Below, piece after piece: positions 52,072 through 59,632 of a stretch of 64,000 nucleotides of DNA. The notes beneath the pieces were generated by a model. That model searched no databases. It was not told the origin of the DNA and worked only from the letters and a program-made list of their open reading frames with translations. Made by a program: the position numbers and the translations under genes. How positions within the stretch are numbered: position 1 is the first letter of the stretch; every line of letters begins with the position of its first letter. The stretch comes from Paraburkholderia sp. D15 (lineage in GTDB: Bacteria > Pseudomonadota > Gammaproteobacteria > Burkholderiales > Burkholderiaceae), in assembly GCF_029910215.1 (NCBI RefSeq), contig NZ_CP110395.1, positions 2,170,001-2,234,000 of the forward strand, given 5' to 3'.

Positions 52072-52527
52072 TTGCGTGTAGGCCGCCCCGTCAAAGCCCT
52101 GCCCCAACCCGTCTGCGACTATTGCGGCGCGCGCGCCGTGCTGGTGCGCGGCGGCGACGAGCATTATCCGTATCGCGACGATCACGGGCCGCTGTGGCTC
52201 TGCACCGCGTGCGAGGCGTGGATCGGCATTCACGCGCGCAGCACGCGCAACGTGCCGGTGGGCCGGCTCGCCGACGCCGCGTTGCGTGACGCCAAGAGCC
52301 GTCTGCACGACGTGCTCGAACCGCTCGTCGCGGGCAAGGTCCGGCGCGACCGCGTGAATCCGTTCGAAGCGCGGGCGCGGGCGATCCGCTGGGTCGCCGA
52401 GGAACTCGGCTTCGATCCGTTACCCGCGTCGATTCATCATCTGTCGCTCGAACAGTGCGAGCAGTCGATCGCGCATGTCGAGGCGTTCATCGCGCAGCGC
52501 CGCCCGACGGCGCCGGATGAGCGGTGA
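52072..52527 (+). CDS. DUF3268-type zinc-finger protein
   Basis: 151 residues from a TTG at 52072 with GGAG eleven bases upstream; earlier in-frame starts add residues of poor composition. VCDYCGARAVLV and LWLCTACEAWIGIH provide two Cys pairs for a small zinc finger, followed by PVGRLADAALRDAKSRLHDVLEPL and a helical C terminus (LSLEQCEQSIAHVEAFI). The family is small and uncharacterised. The 3' end overlaps the convergent MHS transporter gene by 41 bases. Confidence 0.78.
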   Translation: MRVGRPVKALPQPVCDYCGARAVLVRGGDEHYPYRDDHGPLWLCTACEAWIGIHARSTRNVPVGRLADAALRDAKSRLHDVLEPLVAGKVRRDRVNPFEARARAIRWVAEELGFDPLPASIHHLSLEQCEQSIAHVEAFIAQRRPTAPDER

Positions 52528-53893
52528 GGCGTTCGCTCCGGTCTTCCCGCATGACCCGCCGCCCGGTCCGCGTGACGAGCACCAGCACGATCGCCAGTAG
52601 CCCGGTGCCGAACAGATAGCTCGGCGGAATGAAACGCGCGTCGGTAAACCGCGCGACCAGCGAAATATAAAACGGCGCGAGCCCGCCGAACAGCATCACC
52701 GACGTGTTGTACGAGACCGCCACGCCGGTCGAGCGTCCCTGCACGGTGAAGATTTTCACCAGCATCCCCGGATGCGCGGCGCCTTGCAGCGTGAGAAACA
52801 GAATCCCCACGATCCGCACGATCATCAGGCTTCGCTCGCTGGGCTCGGCGAGCAGATACGCAAACAGCGGGAACACGCAGATCAGCCAGCCCGCGATGAA
52901 AAAGAAGAACAGCCGGTACGCGCCGATCCGGTCCGCCAGCAGGCCGAACGGCGGCGACAGCACGCACATCAGGATGCTGGTGATGAACACCCCTTGCAGC
53001 GACGAACTCAACGACAGATGCAACTGGAGTTGCGCGTAAGTCGGCAGATACGCGTTCCACACGTAATTCAACGAGGTGCCCGCGATCATCACGCCCATCG
53101 CGCACACCACCGCGTCGCCGTTTTCGCGGATGAACGCGCGCAGCCGCTCGAACATCGGCGCACGCGCGGCCGGACGCGCCTGCATGCGGTGAAACTCGTC
53201 CGACTCGCCGATGTGGTGACGCAGGTAGAAACCGATCGGCCCGACCAGCGCGCCGATCAGGAACGGCACGCGCCAGCCCCACGCCATCAGGTCGCCGTGC
53301 GACAGATGTTTCGACAGCAGAAAGCTGCACCCCGACGACAGCATCGCCGCGACGCCGAGCGACAGCATGTTGAAGCTGCCGTAGAACATCTTGCGTCCGG
53401 GCGGCGCGACCTCGTAGATCGTCACCGACGACAGCGCGAACTGCGCGCCCACCGCGAAGCCCTGCACCAGCCGGCCGACCACCACCAGCAGCGGCGCCAG
53501 CACGCCGAGCGTCGCGAAGCCCGGCGTCAGCGCGAGGATCAGCGAGCCCACCGACATCAGCACCATGATCCACGACAGCACCTTCACGCGTCCGACGCGG
53601 TCGGCGGCGAGCCCCATCACCACGCCGCCGATCGGGCGAACCAGGAAGCCGACCGCGAAGGTCGCGAACGTCAGTAGCAAGGCCCCGCTGCGATCGACGG
53701 CGGGAAAGAACACCCGCGCGATCATGCTCGAAAAATACGAGTACACCATGAAGTCGAACCACTCGAACGTGCCGCCTATCACGGTCGTGACGATGGTCTT
53801 CCAGAGCTTCGACGGGTCGCCGGCTGTCAGATCGCCAGCCGCCGGAACGCCGGCCGCCGGGTCGCCGGCCGCCAGATCGCGTGGGGTGTGCAT
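52487..53893 (-). CDS. MFS transporter, metabolite:H+ symporter (MHS) type
   Basis: 468 residues from the ATG at 53893, which has a GGAGG site. A 20-residue repeat of AAGDP/AAGVP/AAGDL/TAGDP precedes the first helix. Then TTVIGGTFEWFDFMVYSYFSS, the MFS loop LAADRVGRVKVLSW and a GAQFALSSVTIYEVAPPGRKMFYGS segment identify the MHS family (citrate-, shikimate- or osmolyte-type uptake). Twelve helices are expected. The alpha/beta hydrolase gene ends five bases upstream, and a C45 hydrolase gene precedes that, so the transporter probably imports their substrate. Confidence 0.88.
   Translation of the reverse strand: MHTPRDLAAGDPAAGVPAAGDLTAGDPSKLWKTIVTTVIGGTFEWFDFMVYSYFSSMIARVFFPAVDRSGALLLTFATFAVGFLVRPIGGVVMGLAADRVGRVKVLSWIMVLMSVGSLILALTPGFATLGVLAPLLVVVGRLVQGFAVGAQFALSSVTIYEVAPPGRKMFYGSFNMLSLGVAAMLSSGCSFLLSKHLSHGDLMAWGWRVPFLIGALVGPIGFYLRHHIGESDEFHRMQARPAARAPMFERLRAFIRENGDAVVCAMGVMIAGTSLNYVWNAYLPTYAQLQLHLSLSSSLQGVFITSILMCVLSPPFGLLADRIGAYRLFFFFIAGWLICVFPLFAYLLAEPSERSLMIVRIVGILFLTLQGAAHPGMLVKIFTVQGRSTGVAVSYNTSVMLFGGLAPFYISLVARFTDARFIPPSYLFGTGLLAIVLVLVTRTGRRVMREDRSERLTAHPAPSGGAAR
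53816..53875 (-). repeat. Four 15-base coding repeats in the MHS transporter N terminus
   Basis: Units at 53816, 53831, 53846 and 53861 are 15 bases each and differ at a few positions (plus strand GTCGCCGGCTGTCAG, ATCGCCAGCCGCCGG, AACGCCGGCCGCCGG, GTCGCCGGCCGCCAG). They encode five-residue repeats of the AAGDP kind in the cytoplasmic tail. The repeat keeps the frame whatever its copy number. Confidence 0.88.
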
Positions 53894-53897
53894 GGGG

Positions 53898-54770
53898 TTA
53901 TCCTCCCGCGCGCAATGTGCGCCGCGTACGGAGCGCCTGTGCGAAGAAATCCTGAACCACGTCGACGACCTGCATGCCGTTGTGGGCGATGTTGGGCAAC
54001 TCGTCGAAGCGCACGCGGACACCGGCCGCTTCGAACGACGTCTTCAGCGTGCGTAGCCGTTCGGGACGCGTCCTGCCCGCGTCGTTGATACCGGGCAGGT
54101 ACATCGCGCTGTCTTCGGGCACGGTGATTTCCCAGGTCTCCAGATCCGCGCGGCCGACGATCATCTGCACCGGCACCTGCTGCAGCGCGGCCAGATCGAA
54201 CGGCTTGCCGAAGTGCCGCTCGAAACCGCCGAGCCCAAGCCACCAGCCCTTCGAATGATCGAGCACGGTGACATTGCCCGGCGCACCGATCGACGCCGCC
54301 CAGAGCCGCTCCGGATGCGCGTACGCGAAACGGTTCACGTATTGCCCGCCGCCCGAGTAGCCGAACAGCGCGAAGCGGTCGAAGCGCTTGCCGTAACGCT
54401 CGCCCACTTCCGCGACCATGTCGAGCAGCACCTTGTCGTAACGGATATCGCCGTCGATCAACCGCTTGAAGCCGTTGCGATCGCCGTCGCCGCGCACGCC
54501 CACCGGGAACAGCGGGCACAGCACGATGCAGCGGTTCCAGCGGCCGAACGGCGCGAAGGCATCGCGGTACTGCGTGAACTGGCGGCCGGTGCCGTGCATC
54601 ACGACGACCAGTTCCACGTCGTTGCCTGGCGTGAGCACTTCGGGCGGCACGTACAGCACATACGGAAAGCGCGGGTCGTGGCGGCTCGCGTAGACCGTGG
54701 TCGACCCCAGGTCGTAGAGCGCCTGGGCTTGTTGCTGACCGGTTGCGGGTGACGTTGGGGTGTCGAACAT
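53898..54770 (-). CDS. Alpha/beta hydrolase of the PHB-depolymerase-like group
   Basis: 290 residues from the ATG at 54770 (AGGA upstream); an in-frame ATG at 54800 adds ten. VVVMHGTGRQ (oxyanion region), LFPVGVRGDGDRNGFKR, nucleophile elbow GYSGGGQYVNRFAYAHPERL and a late NIAHNGMQVV with the catalytic His. No signal peptide. It lies between a C45-type acyltransferase-like gene and an MHS transporter on the same strand, so it may hydrolyse an ester or amide linked to that substrate. Confidence 0.83.
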   Translation of the reverse strand: MFDTPTSPATGQQQAQALYDLGSTTVYASRHDPRFPYVLYVPPEVLTPGNDVELVVVMHGTGRQFTQYRDAFAPFGRWNRCIVLCPLFPVGVRGDGDRNGFKRLIDGDIRYDKVLLDMVAEVGERYGKRFDRFALFGYSGGGQYVNRFAYAHPERLWAASIGAPGNVTVLDHSKGWWLGLGGFERHFGKPFDLAALQQVPVQMIVGRADLETWEITVPEDSAMYLPGINDAGRTRPERLRTLKTSFEAAGVRVRFDELPNIAHNGMQVVDVVQDFFAQALRTRRTLRAGG

Positions 54771-54810
54771 CGGCGGGTCCTGGGTGAGGGATTCGATCAT
54801 CGGTGACGGG

Positions 54811-55950
54811 TCATCGCGCCGCGTGGTCCACGTCCACGAGCGGCTCGTGATGCAGGCTGTAGCGCGTGAACACGCGGTTGAGCGCGGGCATCGGCGCGAC
54901 GTCCATTTCGCCGGCGGCCGGTTGCATGACGATCATCGCGACCGTGGCCGTCATCGTGTGACGCGTGCCCGGACGCGGCGGGCGGCAGACCGAGAACGGC
55001 GTGGCGAACGAGTCGAACAGCGCGGCCTTGACGGCGTCGCGGTCGAGCATCGGCGTGGCGTTCAGCAGCTGGCGCACGCGCCAGTCGCGGTAATAGCTGT
55101 CGGGCGAGTTCTCGGCGCCGGTGTCGAGCAGCTTGGTGCGCGCGACCGGGCTGACCCAGTGATTCGCGTGCACGATCAGCTGATCGTCGCCGGGATAGAT
55201 CGGAAACGCCTCGTTCGGCGCGCATTCGAAGTCGATGCCGAAGCCTTCGGCCATGCCGAGCATGATGTTGTTCGAGCAGGACTTCGGCGTGGTGGCGATC
55301 ACCCGCAGCGCGTTGGCGAACACCGCTTCCTCCAGCACGCGGCGGCGCAGCAGCGACAGCGGCACGCCCATCTGCATGTAGTCGCGCTCGCACTCCAGGT
55401 AGTTCGCGGTGATCGACACACCCGTCGCGTTCAGGCCGCTGCGCGCGAGACCGCCGGCTTCGACGAAGGTCAGATAGTCGGGACCGTCTTCGTTGCGAAC
55501 CCGCAGCACGATGCCGGTGTCCGCGCAATCCGCCTTCCAGTCCCAGTTCTGCGCATGGATCAGCTGGCCGTTCGACGAGCGCGACGGCAACACCAGCACG
55601 CCGGTGCAGCCGTCCTCGTCGTCGGCCTGCAGGGCCATCTCGGCGCGCGCCTTGGCCAGCACCTCGGTGCGGGCGTTGATCATCACGATGTCTTCGAACG
55701 GCACGTCCGCGCCTTCGGCGATGCCGCGCATCTCGTCCAGATAGGCCGCCTGGAAGTCGCCGATCACCTGTTCGAGCGAGCGGATCAGCGCCGTTTGCGA
55801 CGCCTCGCTGTAGCCGAGATTGCGCAGCGTCTGACCGTAGCGCGCCGCGCTCAGGCGCACCCGCGACGCGACCGCGCGGCCGTATTGCACACCGCGCTCG
55901 TACGGCTTGCCGGCGACGCTGACGAAAGGAAATTGCTGGATTTGCGACAT
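54811..55950 (-). CDS. C45-family Ntn hydrolase (isopenicillin N acyltransferase-like)
   Basis: 379 residues from the ATG at 55950, preceded by GGAGT. Pattern of the C45 peptidase/acyl-CoA:6-aminopenicillanate acyltransferase family: PYERGVQYGR at the start, MRGIAEGADVPFEDIVMINARTE, then the nucleophile region DEDGCTGVLV (Cys), HAQNWDWKADCAD and GVSITANYLE. Family members self-cleave just before the Cys and hydrolyse or transfer acyl groups on amino acids or peptides. It heads an operon with the alpha/beta hydrolase and the MHS transporter, read divergently from a LysR gene. Confidence 0.85.
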   Translation of the reverse strand: MSQIQQFPFVSVAGKPYERGVQYGRAVASRVRLSAARYGQTLRNLGYSEASQTALIRSLEQVIGDFQAAYLDEMRGIAEGADVPFEDIVMINARTEVLAKARAEMALQADDEDGCTGVLVLPSRSSNGQLIHAQNWDWKADCADTGIVLRVRNEDGPDYLTFVEAGGLARSGLNATGVSITANYLECERDYMQMGVPLSLLRRRVLEEAVFANALRVIATTPKSCSNNIMLGMAEGFGIDFECAPNEAFPIYPGDDQLIVHANHWVSPVARTKLLDTGAENSPDSYYRDWRVRQLLNATPMLDRDAVKAALFDSFATPFSVCRPPRPGTRHTMTATVAMIVMQPAAGEMDVAPMPALNRVFTRYSLHHEPLVDVDHAAR

Positions 55951-56280
55951 GGTGGGACTCCTCGCCCTGGCTGCCGCCGACGACGCCGGAACAGGCCTGT
56001 CCGGCCTCGGGATGTCATCGGCTCGATTTGTGACAGAACCATTTTCATGAGCCGAAAACAAAATAAAAAGCGTTATTTTTTTTATAGAATGGAAAGAAAA
56101 AGTTTCGTTTCGATCCAGGACATGAGCGGCGATCCATCCCGTCGCTCCCAACATGACTCAATGGAGATCGGCCTAAAAGCCGCTTATAAGATGCCCATAA
56201 GCCGAAAAACAATCCTAAATGCCTCTTTTAAGAGGCAACGTGACTAAACCGGAGCGTGCGATGAACAAGGAGACCCCCGC
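55951..56280. other. Divergent promoter region of C45 and LysR genes
   Basis: 330 bases, markedly AT-rich around 56058-56110, with the inverted repeats listed separately. No gene is supported here. Confidence 0.55.
56182..56236. promoter_or_regulatory. Two inverted repeats in the C45/LysR divergent promoter
   Basis: GCTTAT (56182-56187) with ATAAGC (56197-56202), spaced nine bases, a LysR-like dyad. Then GCCTCTT (56221-56227) with AAGAGGC (56230-56236), spaced two bases, just before the LysR gene. Both lie in an AT-rich part of the 330-base region between divergent genes, and are good candidates for the LysR binding site and an autoregulation site. Confidence 0.6.
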
Positions 56281-57159
56281 ATGAGCGAAATCCGTATGCT
56301 GCGGACGTTTCTCGCAATCGAGAAACACGGCACGATGGCCGCCGCCGCCGATCGCATGGCGCTTACGCACGCGGCGGTCGGCGCGCAGATGCGCACGCTG
56401 GAGCGCGTGTGCCGCCGGCAGTTGTTCGACCGCAGCGGACGCAGCATCCAGTTGAACGACGCGGGCCGCTCGATCATCGAACAGGCGCGCGCGGTGGTGG
56501 CCGCTTACGATTCGCTGCTGCGCGGCGTGGCCGACGAAACGCGCATCGAAGGCTCGATCACGATCGGCTCGACCGTTTCGTCGATGGGTTTTCTCGCGGC
56601 CAACGTGATCCGTCTGAAGGCGACCTATCCGGGGCTGAACGTGCGGCTCGCGCATGGCGACAGCGTCGAGCTGGAGCGCAAGGTGCGCGCGGGCGAGATC
56701 GACGCGGCGGTGATCGTCAGCGAACCGCGCGCGACCACGCTGCCCGAGTCGTGGGAGCGGCTTTACGACGAGCCGCTGGTGCTGCTCGTGAATCCGGCGG
56801 CCGCGCCCGTCGATGTGCCGCTGAACGCGCTGCTCAAGCGCAATCCGTTCATCGGTTTCGAGGCGGCGTCGCTGACCGGGCGGCACGTGGCGAGCGTGCT
56901 ACGGCGTCTGCGGGTCGAGGTCACGCCGATTCTGGAAATGAACTCGATCGCCGCGATCGCCGATCTGGTGCGGCAGAACGTGGGGCTGTCGATCGTGCCG
57001 CGTCTGCGGCACGCGGCATGGGACGACGATCCGTTGCTGTCGGTAAGGCCGATTCCGGGCGCCGCGTGGCGCCGGCATATCGGCTGGTACGAGTTCGGGC
57101 GGCAGCCGCTGGCTACCGCGATCGTCAAGAATCAGCTGCTGGCCGCGCTGGCCGATTGA
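56281..57159 (+). CDS. LysR-family regulator of the C45/MHS operon
   Basis: 292 residues. Winged helix: IRMLRTFLAIEKHGTMAAAADRMALTHAAVGAQMRTLERVC. Effector domain with SITIGSTVSSMGFLAANVIRLKATYPGLNVR, an RAGEIDAAVIVSEP segment, and NVGLSIVPRLRH near the end. It is divergent from the C45 hydrolase operon, which it most likely controls. It is convergent with the SsuA-like gene. Confidence 0.9.
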   Translation: MSEIRMLRTFLAIEKHGTMAAAADRMALTHAAVGAQMRTLERVCRRQLFDRSGRSIQLNDAGRSIIEQARAVVAAYDSLLRGVADETRIEGSITIGSTVSSMGFLAANVIRLKATYPGLNVRLAHGDSVELERKVRAGEIDAAVIVSEPRATTLPESWERLYDEPLVLLVNPAAAPVDVPLNALLKRNPFIGFEAASLTGRHVASVLRRLRVEVTPILEMNSIAAIADLVRQNVGLSIVPRLRHAAWDDDPLLSVRPIPGAAWRRHIGWYEFGRQPLATAIVKNQLLAALAD

Positions 57160-57192
57160 TGGCTGATGAACCACCAGCGCGGACGCCACGCT

Positions 57193-58212
57193 TCAAACCG
57201 TGCGCCACTTCGCGTCCGCCACCACCAGCTTTTTCGGAATCAGCTTCAACTCGCTGAACGTGTCGGCGATCTTCTGCTGATAGTCGAAGGTGGCGGCATC
57301 CACGGATTGCACGCCGTAGCTGGTGCGTTTCAACGCGACTTCGAGCGTCGGCGCGTCGAGCCCGACGAGCGGCGACAACTGACTCGCCACCTCGGGAATA
57401 TGATCGCGGCTCCAGCGGTCCACCTGATCGAGTTCGGCCAGCAATTCATGCAGCAATTGCGGCTGCGCGTCGGCGAACTTGCGCGCGGCGACGTAGTACT
57501 GCGTGTTGTTCACGAGCCCTTCGCCGTTGACGATCACCCGCGCGTTGGCCTGGCGCTCCACGGCCGCGAGGTACGGGTCCCAGATCACCCATGCGTCAAT
57601 GCTGTTCTGCACGAACGCGGCGCGCGCATCGGCGGGCGTCAGATACACCGGTTGAATGTCGGTGTACGACAGCCCCGCATGCTGCAAGGCCTTCACCAGC
57701 AGATAGTGCACGTTCGAGCCGCGATTCAGCGCGACCTTCTTGCCGCGCAGATCGGCGACCGAACGGATCGGCGAATTCTGCGGCACGACGATCGCCTCGC
57801 CCTTCGGCGCGGGCGGTTCGTTACCGATATAGACGAAATCGACGCCGGCCGCCTGCGCGAAAATCGGCGGCGTTTCGCCGACCGTGCCGACATCGACCGC
57901 GCCGGCGTTCAAGCCTTCGAGCAGTTGCGGGCCGGCCGGAAATTCGAGCCATTGCACGGTCGCGCCCTGCGCGGCGAGGCGCTTCTCCAGCGTGCCGCGC
58001 GCCTTGAGTACCACGAAATTGCCGTATTTCTGGAAGCCGATGCGCAGCGTCTTGCCCTTGGCCGGCGTCTGCGCCCAGGCGCCTGGCGATTGCAGCAGCG
58101 TGCCGGCGGCAAACGTCGTGACGCTGGCGGCGGCGATTTTCAGCAGGGTGCGTCGGCGCGGATCGGCCGGATCGATGAACGACGGGGTATCGGAAGAGTC
58201 GCGGGATGTCAT
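57193..58212 (-). CDS. ssuA: Aliphatic sulfonate-type ABC substrate-binding protein (SsuA-like)
   Basis: 339 residues. Signal region after RRRTLLKIAAASVTTFAAGTLLQ (an R-R-R-T-L-L Tat-like start), cut after AWA. SsuA/TauA-type pattern: LRIGFQKYGNFVVLKARGTLEKRL, PAGPQLLEGLNAGAVDVGTVGETPPIFAQAAG, GSNVHYLLVKALQHAGL and DAWVIWDPYLAAVE. It captures sulfonates in the periplasm. No SsuB or SsuC genes adjoin it, so it borrows a transporter. It follows cysE by 130 bases on the same strand. Confidence 0.88.
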   Translation of the reverse strand: MTSRDSSDTPSFIDPADPRRRTLLKIAAASVTTFAAGTLLQSPGAWAQTPAKGKTLRIGFQKYGNFVVLKARGTLEKRLAAQGATVQWLEFPAGPQLLEGLNAGAVDVGTVGETPPIFAQAAGVDFVYIGNEPPAPKGEAIVVPQNSPIRSVADLRGKKVALNRGSNVHYLLVKALQHAGLSYTDIQPVYLTPADARAAFVQNSIDAWVIWDPYLAAVERQANARVIVNGEGLVNNTQYYVAARKFADAQPQLLHELLAELDQVDRWSRDHIPEVASQLSPLVGLDAPTLEVALKRTSYGVQSVDAATFDYQQKIADTFSELKLIPKKLVVADAKWRTV

Positions 58213-58342
58213 ACGCGTGGCGGATAAAAAGGTTGAATGGCCAGAAGCCCGATTGTGAAAATCAGCGGGACCCCAGCGGGAAATCGGCGGAAAACTGAAG
58301 GGAAATCAGCGAGACGGGCGGCGCCCGGCAACCAGGCAAAGC

Positions 58343-59317
58343 TCATAGGGTGACGACCCTGGCCGGATGCGCGGCGCCCCGTGTCGACGCGGTGAATTCG
58401 CGCACCACGGCGGAGCCCGCGCCTTCGTTGCGCGACACGGCCTGCGTCACGTGCGAGCCGGGCGCCACATCCTGCGTGAGCCACACGTTGCCGCCGATCA
58501 CCGAGCCGCGTCCGAGCGTGACGCGGCCGAGGATCGTCGCGCCCGCATAGATGACCACGTCGTCCTCGACGATCGGATGGCGCGCGTGGCCCTTTTCCAG
58601 ATGCCCTTGCCCGTCGCGCGGAAAACGCTTCGCGCCGAGTGTGACGGCCTGGTAGACGCGCACGCGTTCGCCGATCACGGCGGTTTCGCCGATCACCACG
58701 CCCGTGCCGTGATCGATGAAAAAGCCCGCGCCGATTTTCGCGCCGGGATGGATGTCGATGCCGGTCTGCGCATGCGCGTGCTCGGCGACGATGCGCGCGA
58801 GCAGCGGCAGACCGAGCCCATATAGTTCATGCGCGAGACGATGGTGAATCATCGCCAGCACGCCGGGATAGCACAGCAGCACCTCGTCGACGCTGCCGGC
58901 GGCCGGATCGCCGTGATACGCGGCGAGCACGTCGCTGTCGAGCAGACTGCGGATGGCCGGCAGGCGCGCCGCGAAAGCGCGCACCGCGATACCGGCCTGC
59001 GCCTCGATCACCGCGGCCGGCGGCGGCTCATGACGATGGCGATAGTGCAACTCCAGGCGCGCCTGACTCAGCAGCCCGTGCAGCGCGGCGTCGAGCGCGT
59101 GCCCGACGTAGAAATTCTCGCTTTCCTGACGCAGGTCGGGCGGCCCGAGCCGCATCGGAAACAGCACGCCTTTCAGCGTGGCGATGATCTCCGCGAGCGC
59201 CTCGCGCCCCGGCAGATCGCGTCCGCCCGGTTCGAGCGAGCGTCGCTGCGTTTCGCGCCATTGCTGACGCACGGTCTGCAAGGCCAGCACGATTTCGTCG
59301 ACATCAAACACAGCCAC
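58343..59317 (-). CDS. cysE: Serine O-acetyltransferase
   Basis: 324 residues from a GTG at 59317 with AGGGAG upstream. A long N-terminal helical domain (residues ~1-180) is followed by the left-handed beta-helix with hexapeptide repeats: TGIDIHPGAKIGAGFFIDHGTGVVIGETAVIG and the active His/Asp region, then VIYAGATILGRVTLGRGSVIGGNVW. It makes O-acetylserine, the precursor for cysteine and the sulfur-starvation signal. Its place between an SsuA-like gene and a divergent sulfur monooxygenase fusion links sulfur uptake with cysteine assembly. The long N domain is typical of the EpsC-type group. Confidence 0.88.
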   Translation of the reverse strand: MAVFDVDEIVLALQTVRQQWRETQRRSLEPGGRDLPGREALAEIIATLKGVLFPMRLGPPDLRQESENFYVGHALDAALHGLLSQARLELHYRHRHEPPPAAVIEAQAGIAVRAFAARLPAIRSLLDSDVLAAYHGDPAAGSVDEVLLCYPGVLAMIHHRLAHELYGLGLPLLARIVAEHAHAQTGIDIHPGAKIGAGFFIDHGTGVVIGETAVIGERVRVYQAVTLGAKRFPRDGQGHLEKGHARHPIVEDDVVIYAGATILGRVTLGRGSVIGGNVWLTQDVAPGSHVTQAVSRNEGAGSAVVREFTASTRGAAHPARVVTL

Positions 59318-59632
59318 GGCGATGACTCCCTGTAGAGCGCAACGTGGATCGATGGGAATAGATCGATGAGTCGCGAGGCCGCCGCATCGAATCTTTTCAG
59401 CACTATGCGCGAGAGCCGGCCGCGCCCGAACCAATTTTTTGTGATTTCTAAAGAAGCATCGGTTTGTTCGCTGGTGCGAGTGAGCAACGGGTAGGCCGCG
59501 GCCAGGACAACGAACATCGATGCGGGGTGCGTACCTGGCCCGCGCCGAGATATTCATATGGCGTTTCGTTGTTTGTTGATCCGCATCGCCATGCTTATGT
59601 TTACGCGTTGCCACGACCCTTCTCCGACCAGC
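59318..59632. promoter_or_regulatory. Divergent promoter region of cysE and the monooxygenase-dioxygenase fusion
   Basis: About 315 bases between divergently read genes, AT-rich near 59430-59475 (a T run followed by GTGATTTCTAAAGAAG). The direct repeat GATCGATG occurs twice (59352 and 59365 area). It should carry both promoters; no specific operator is proposed. Confidence 0.45.
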
